A DNA stretch of 8,203 nucleotides. Origin: Clostridiales bacterium UBA735 (lineage in GTDB: Bacteria > Bacillota > Clostridia > Oscillospirales > Oscillospiraceae). How positions within the stretch are numbered: the first letter of the stretch is position 1; every line of letters starts with the position of its first letter. A model generated the notes under the pieces. It had not been told where the DNA came from. It ran no database searches and saw nothing but the letters and a program-made list of their open reading frames with translations. A program made the translations under genes and the position numbers. The stretch lies in contig DBLB01000049.1 in the NCBI GenBank assembly GCA_002298695.1, forward strand, positions 1-8,203, given 5' to 3'. This document shows, piece by piece, positions 6,215 to 8,203 of the stretch.

Positions 6215-7613
6215 ACGCTTCGACGATGGAGTATTTGCAGATATTCTCTTCCTTGGCCTTGCGGTCTTCGAAGAACTTCATGGCCTGATCCGGATAGCAG
6301 ATATAGCTCATAACATCCTCTTCGCTCTTGGCCAGATCGCCGAGGGCTTCCTTCGCGGCCTTGAACTCTTCGCCGGTGCGCTTGGAGTCCTCAATGCGGC
6401 AGTCGACGGGCTTGCCGCCCTCGCCGAGGATCTTGGCCTGAAGCTCTTTGGAGACGGGCGCAGGTGCGATGCCGTACTCGCCCTTGAAGTAGTTCTTGAC
6501 TTCCTTGGAGATCTGCTTGTAGCGCTCGCCGAGGAGGACGTTGGTAACGGCCTGGTTGCCGACCATCTGGCTCAGCGGCGTGACCAGCGGAGGATAGCCG
6601 AGGTCCTTGCGGACGGCGGGGATCTCTGCCAGCGCGGCGTCGAACTTGTCCATGGCCTTCATATCGGTCAGGTTCGCGATCATGTTGGACAGCATGCCAC
6701 CGGGGACCTTGTAGACCAGCGCCTGCGCGTCGGTCGCCATGGACTTCGGGTTGATGCGGCCGGAGTCGACATATTTCTGCTTGACGGGCTTGAAGAAGTC
6801 GTTGACCTTGTTGATGACGTCCTCGTTCAGGCCGGTCTTGATGCCGTACTGCTCCAGCGCGTAGTACATCGTCTCGGTGGCGGGCTGGCTGGTGCCGTTG
6901 GAGAAGCAGCTCGTCGCGCAGTCGATGACGTCGATGCCGGACTCGACGGCCTTGGTGACGGTCATATAGGCCATGCCGGTGGTGCAGTGGGTGTGCAGGA
7001 TGAGCGGCGTGTCGCCGACGGCATCCTTGATGCCCTTGATGAGGTGCTCGGCCTCATACGGGCTCATGGTGCCGGCCATGTCCTTCAGGCAGATGGTGTC
7101 GAAGCCCATGGTCTTCAGCTCCTTGCACATCTCGATGTACTTCTCGACGGTGTGCACCGGAGACTGCGTATAGGAAATACAGCCGGAAGCGATGGTGTTC
7201 TTGTTGCCGTACTTCTTGGTGGCCTCGAGGGCCGTCTTGATGTTGCGGAAGTCGTTGAGCGCGTCGAAAATTCTCAGAATATCGATGCCGTTCTTGATGG
7301 ACAACTGGACAAACTTTTCAACGACGTCGTCATGATAGTGCTTGTAGCCCAGCAGATTCTGGCCGCGAAGCAGCATCTGCAGCTTCGTGTTGGGCATGGC
7401 CTTGCGGATGCCTCTCAGGCGCTCCCACGGATCCTCACCGAGGTAGCGCAGGCAGGAGTCGAACGTTGCGCCGCCCCAGCACTCGACGGAATAATACCCG
7501 GCCTTGTCCATCTCGGGCAGAATGGCCTCGAAATCGGCATAGGGCAGGCGGGTCGCCATCAGGGACTGGTTCGCGTCGCGCAGGACAGTTTCCGTAATTT
7601 GAACTTTTTTCAT
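6213..7613 (-). CDS. oadA: oxaloacetate decarboxylase alpha-type carboxyltransferase subunit (no biotinyl domain)
   Basis: This 466-residue protein catalyses carboxyl transfer from oxaloacetate to biotin, releasing pyruvate. Residues about 1-270 form the HMGL-like TIM barrel. Predicted metal ligands are Asp13 in LRDANQSLMATR, carbamylated Lys177 in ICLKDMAG, and His207 and His209 in LILHTHCTTGMA; these match the recalled Asp/Lys/His/His set of the Propionibacterium transcarboxylase 5S subunit. Residues about 280-460 are the conserved carboxylase domain (e.g. YKVPGGMLSNM at 301-311, LVTPLSQMVGNQAV at 343-356). The protein stops where Klebsiella OadA continues into a Pro/Ala linker and biotinyl domain; that function is supplied by the separate carrier gene two cistrons on. 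Methylmalonyl-CoA and glutaconyl-CoA decarboxylases use a different, crotonase-fold alpha subunit, so the 5S-type fold points to oxaloacetate/pyruvate. GGAGG six bases upstream fixes the ATG. It is first in the operon. A pyruvate carboxylase subunit is the main alternative, made unlikely by the adjacent oadB and lack of a biotin carboxylase gene. Confidence 0.95.
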   Translation of the reverse strand: MKKVQITETVLRDANQSLMATRLPYADFEAILPEMDKAGYYSVECWGGATFDSCLRYLGEDPWERLRGIRKAMPNTKLQMLLRGQNLLGYKHYHDDVVEKFVQLSIKNGIDILRIFDALNDFRNIKTALEATKKYGNKNTIASGCISYTQSPVHTVEKYIEMCKELKTMGFDTICLKDMAGTMSPYEAEHLIKGIKDAVGDTPLILHTHCTTGMAYMTVTKAVESGIDVIDCATSCFSNGTSQPATETMYYALEQYGIKTGLNEDVINKVNDFFKPVKQKYVDSGRINPKSMATDAQALVYKVPGGMLSNMIANLTDMKAMDKFDAALAEIPAVRKDLGYPPLVTPLSQMVGNQAVTNVLLGERYKQISKEVKNYFKGEYGIAPAPVSKELQAKILGEGGKPVDCRIEDSKRTGEEFKAAKEALGDLAKSEEDVMSYICYPDQAMKFFEDRKAKEENICKYSIVEA

Positions 7614-7632
7614 CTGTATCCTCCATCATTCT

Positions 7633-7647
7633 CACGCCTGTGGCGTG
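7633..7647. promoter_or_regulatory. small palindrome in the oad operon leader
   Basis: CACGCC and GGCGTG form a perfect 6-bp palindrome around a TGT centre, 9 bases upstream of the oadA ribosome binding site. It could be an RNA hairpin in the leader or an operator. Six base pairs in GC-rich DNA is weak evidence. Confidence 0.25.
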
Positions 7648-7686
7648 GTTCCTTCCTTGCAGACCGCCCGGAACAAACGCAGAGAG

Positions 7687-7729
7687 AACAGGCGGGACGC
7701 ACTGCGCGGCCGCAGAGCGCCCGCCTGTT
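7687..7729 (-). terminator. long hairpin after pckA, probable terminator
   Basis: Outer arms 7687-7696 and 7720-7729 (AACAGGCGGG with CCCGCCTGTT) pair perfectly over 10 bp. The stem continues inward with CGC/GCG (7698-7700 with 7717-7719) and CTGCG/CGCAG (7702-7706 with 7711-7715) around a 4-base loop. It lies 58 bases after the pckA stop. The minus strand then reads CTCTCTGCGTTTGTT, a poor U tract, so termination may be partial and pckA transcripts may read into the oad operon. Confidence 0.6.
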
Positions 7730-7758
7730 ATTGTATCTCGGTTTTCCCCGGGCTGCAA
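7730..7758 (-). promoter_or_regulatory. candidate sigma-A promoter for the oad operon
   Basis: On the minus strand TTGCAG (7753-7758) is followed by a 17-base spacer and TACAAT (7730-7735). The -10 box matches TATAAT at 5 of 6 positions; the -35 box matches TTGACA at only 3 of 6. Transcription would begin near 7722-7724, about 110 bases before the oadA ATG and inside the distal arm of the hairpin at 7687-7729. Transcripts from this promoter could thus not form the full hairpin, whereas read-through from pckA could. Confidence 0.45.
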
Positions 7759-7787
7759 TTAAAGATTCCGTTCAGAAAATGCCGCGC

Positions 7788-8203
7788 TTACAGCTGCGGG
7801 CCGGCAGCGACAAGGGCCTTGCCGGCTTCGTTGCCTTCGTACTTGGCAAAGTTCTTGATGAAGCGGCCGGCGAGATCCTTGGCCTTCTCTTCCCACTGGG
7901 AGGCGTCGGCGTAGGTGTCGCGCGGGTCGAGGATGGCGCTGTCAACGCCGGGCAGCTCGGTCGGGACCTCGAAGTTGAAGTACGGGATGGTCTTGGTCGG
8001 GGCCTTGTTGATGTCGCCGCTCAGGATGGCGTCGATGATGCCGCGGGTATCCTTGATGGAGATGCGCTTGCCCGTGCCGTTCCAACCGGTGTTGACGAGG
8101 TACGCCTTGGCGCCGCTCTTTTCCATCTTCTTGACGAGCTCTTCGGCATACTTGGTCGGATGCAGCTCGAGGAAGGCCTGGCCGAAGCAGGCGGAGAACG
8201 TCG
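7788..8203 (-). CDS. pckA: phosphoenolpyruvate carboxykinase (ATP), C-terminal part
   Basis: The frame is open to the right edge and ends at the TAA at 7788-7790, so the N-terminal three quarters of the usual ~540 residues lie off the window. The 137 visible residues begin [20 protein letters not shown] and include [32 protein letters not shown] and the ending [12 protein letters not shown]. This is very similar to the recalled C-terminus of E. coli PckA, where the RISIKDTR segment contacts the adenine of ATP, so the ATP-type enzyme (EC 4.1.1.49) is meant rather than the GTP type. It interconverts oxaloacetate + ATP with phosphoenolpyruvate + ADP + CO2 in the cytosol. The catalytic P-loop and metal ligands are outside the window. 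It lies 174 bases upstream of the oad operon on the same strand, linking it to oxaloacetate metabolism. Confidence 0.97.
   Translation of the reverse strand, partial: TFSACFGQAFLELHPTKYAEELVKKMEKSGAKAYLVNTGWNGTGKRISIKDTRGIIDAILSGDINKAPTKTIPYFNFEVPTELPGVDSAILDPRDTYADASQWEEKAKDLAGRFIKNFAKYEGNEAGKALVAAGPQL

Noticed and set aside
4146..7613. Methylmalonyl-CoA or glutaconyl-CoA decarboxylase operon
   Set aside because: The layout is similar, but the alpha subunit is a 5S/OadA TIM-barrel carboxyltransferase, not the crotonase-fold acyl-CoA type those enzymes use.

Overview
The window comes from a GC-rich, low-oxygen-lifestyle bacterium, most likely a Gram-positive gut Clostridium relative (Oscillospirales/Ruminococcaceae-like). 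I infer this from strong AAGGAGG ribosome binding sites, a clostridial-style sodium-pump decarboxylase operon with a free biotin carrier protein, a large Asp/Gly/Thr-rich secreted-type protein, and degenerate GTAGGGGCG-type intergenic repeats. The taxonomic placement is inference only.

Layout: (1) Positions 2-3667, plus strand: the last 1221 codons of a very large protein whose start lies left of the window. It has two tandem ~250-residue beta-rich modules, a further beta-rich region, a right-handed beta-helix-like region, a Thr/Ser/Pro/Arg linker and two C-terminal beta-rich domains. It ends in a strong bidirectional-looking terminator. (2) Positions 3668-4145: a 478-base convergent intergenic region without a credible gene. 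It holds the terminator, two degenerate copies of a short intergenic repeat, a perfect 22-bp inverted repeat, a small hairpin and the terminator of the opposing operon. (3) Positions 4146-7613, minus strand: a tight four-gene operon read right to left: oadA-type carboxyltransferase, gamma subunit (oadG), biotin carboxyl carrier protein, and the sodium-pumping beta subunit (oadB). Gene gaps are 12, 1 and 11 bases, each with a near-perfect ribosome binding site. (4) Positions 7614-7787: a 174-base gap with a hairpin that probably ends the upstream gene and a candidate promoter for the oad operon overlapping it. (5) Positions 7788-8203, minus strand: the C-terminal 137 residues of an ATP-type phosphoenolpyruvate carboxykinase (pckA).

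How the genes work together: the carboxyltransferase moves CO2 from oxaloacetate to biotin on the carrier protein, giving pyruvate. The membrane beta subunit decarboxylates carboxybiotin and exports Na+, and the gamma subunit holds the complex together. With PckA immediately upstream, phosphoenolpyruvate could go to oxaloacetate (making ATP) and then to pyruvate (making a Na+ gradient), with CO2 recycled. This is a plausible energy-conserving alternative to pyruvate kinase; PckA could equally serve gluconeogenesis.

I see no clearly new biological system. The least explained items are the large modular beta-helix protein, the perfect 22-bp inverted repeat and the repeat-bearing intergenic region.
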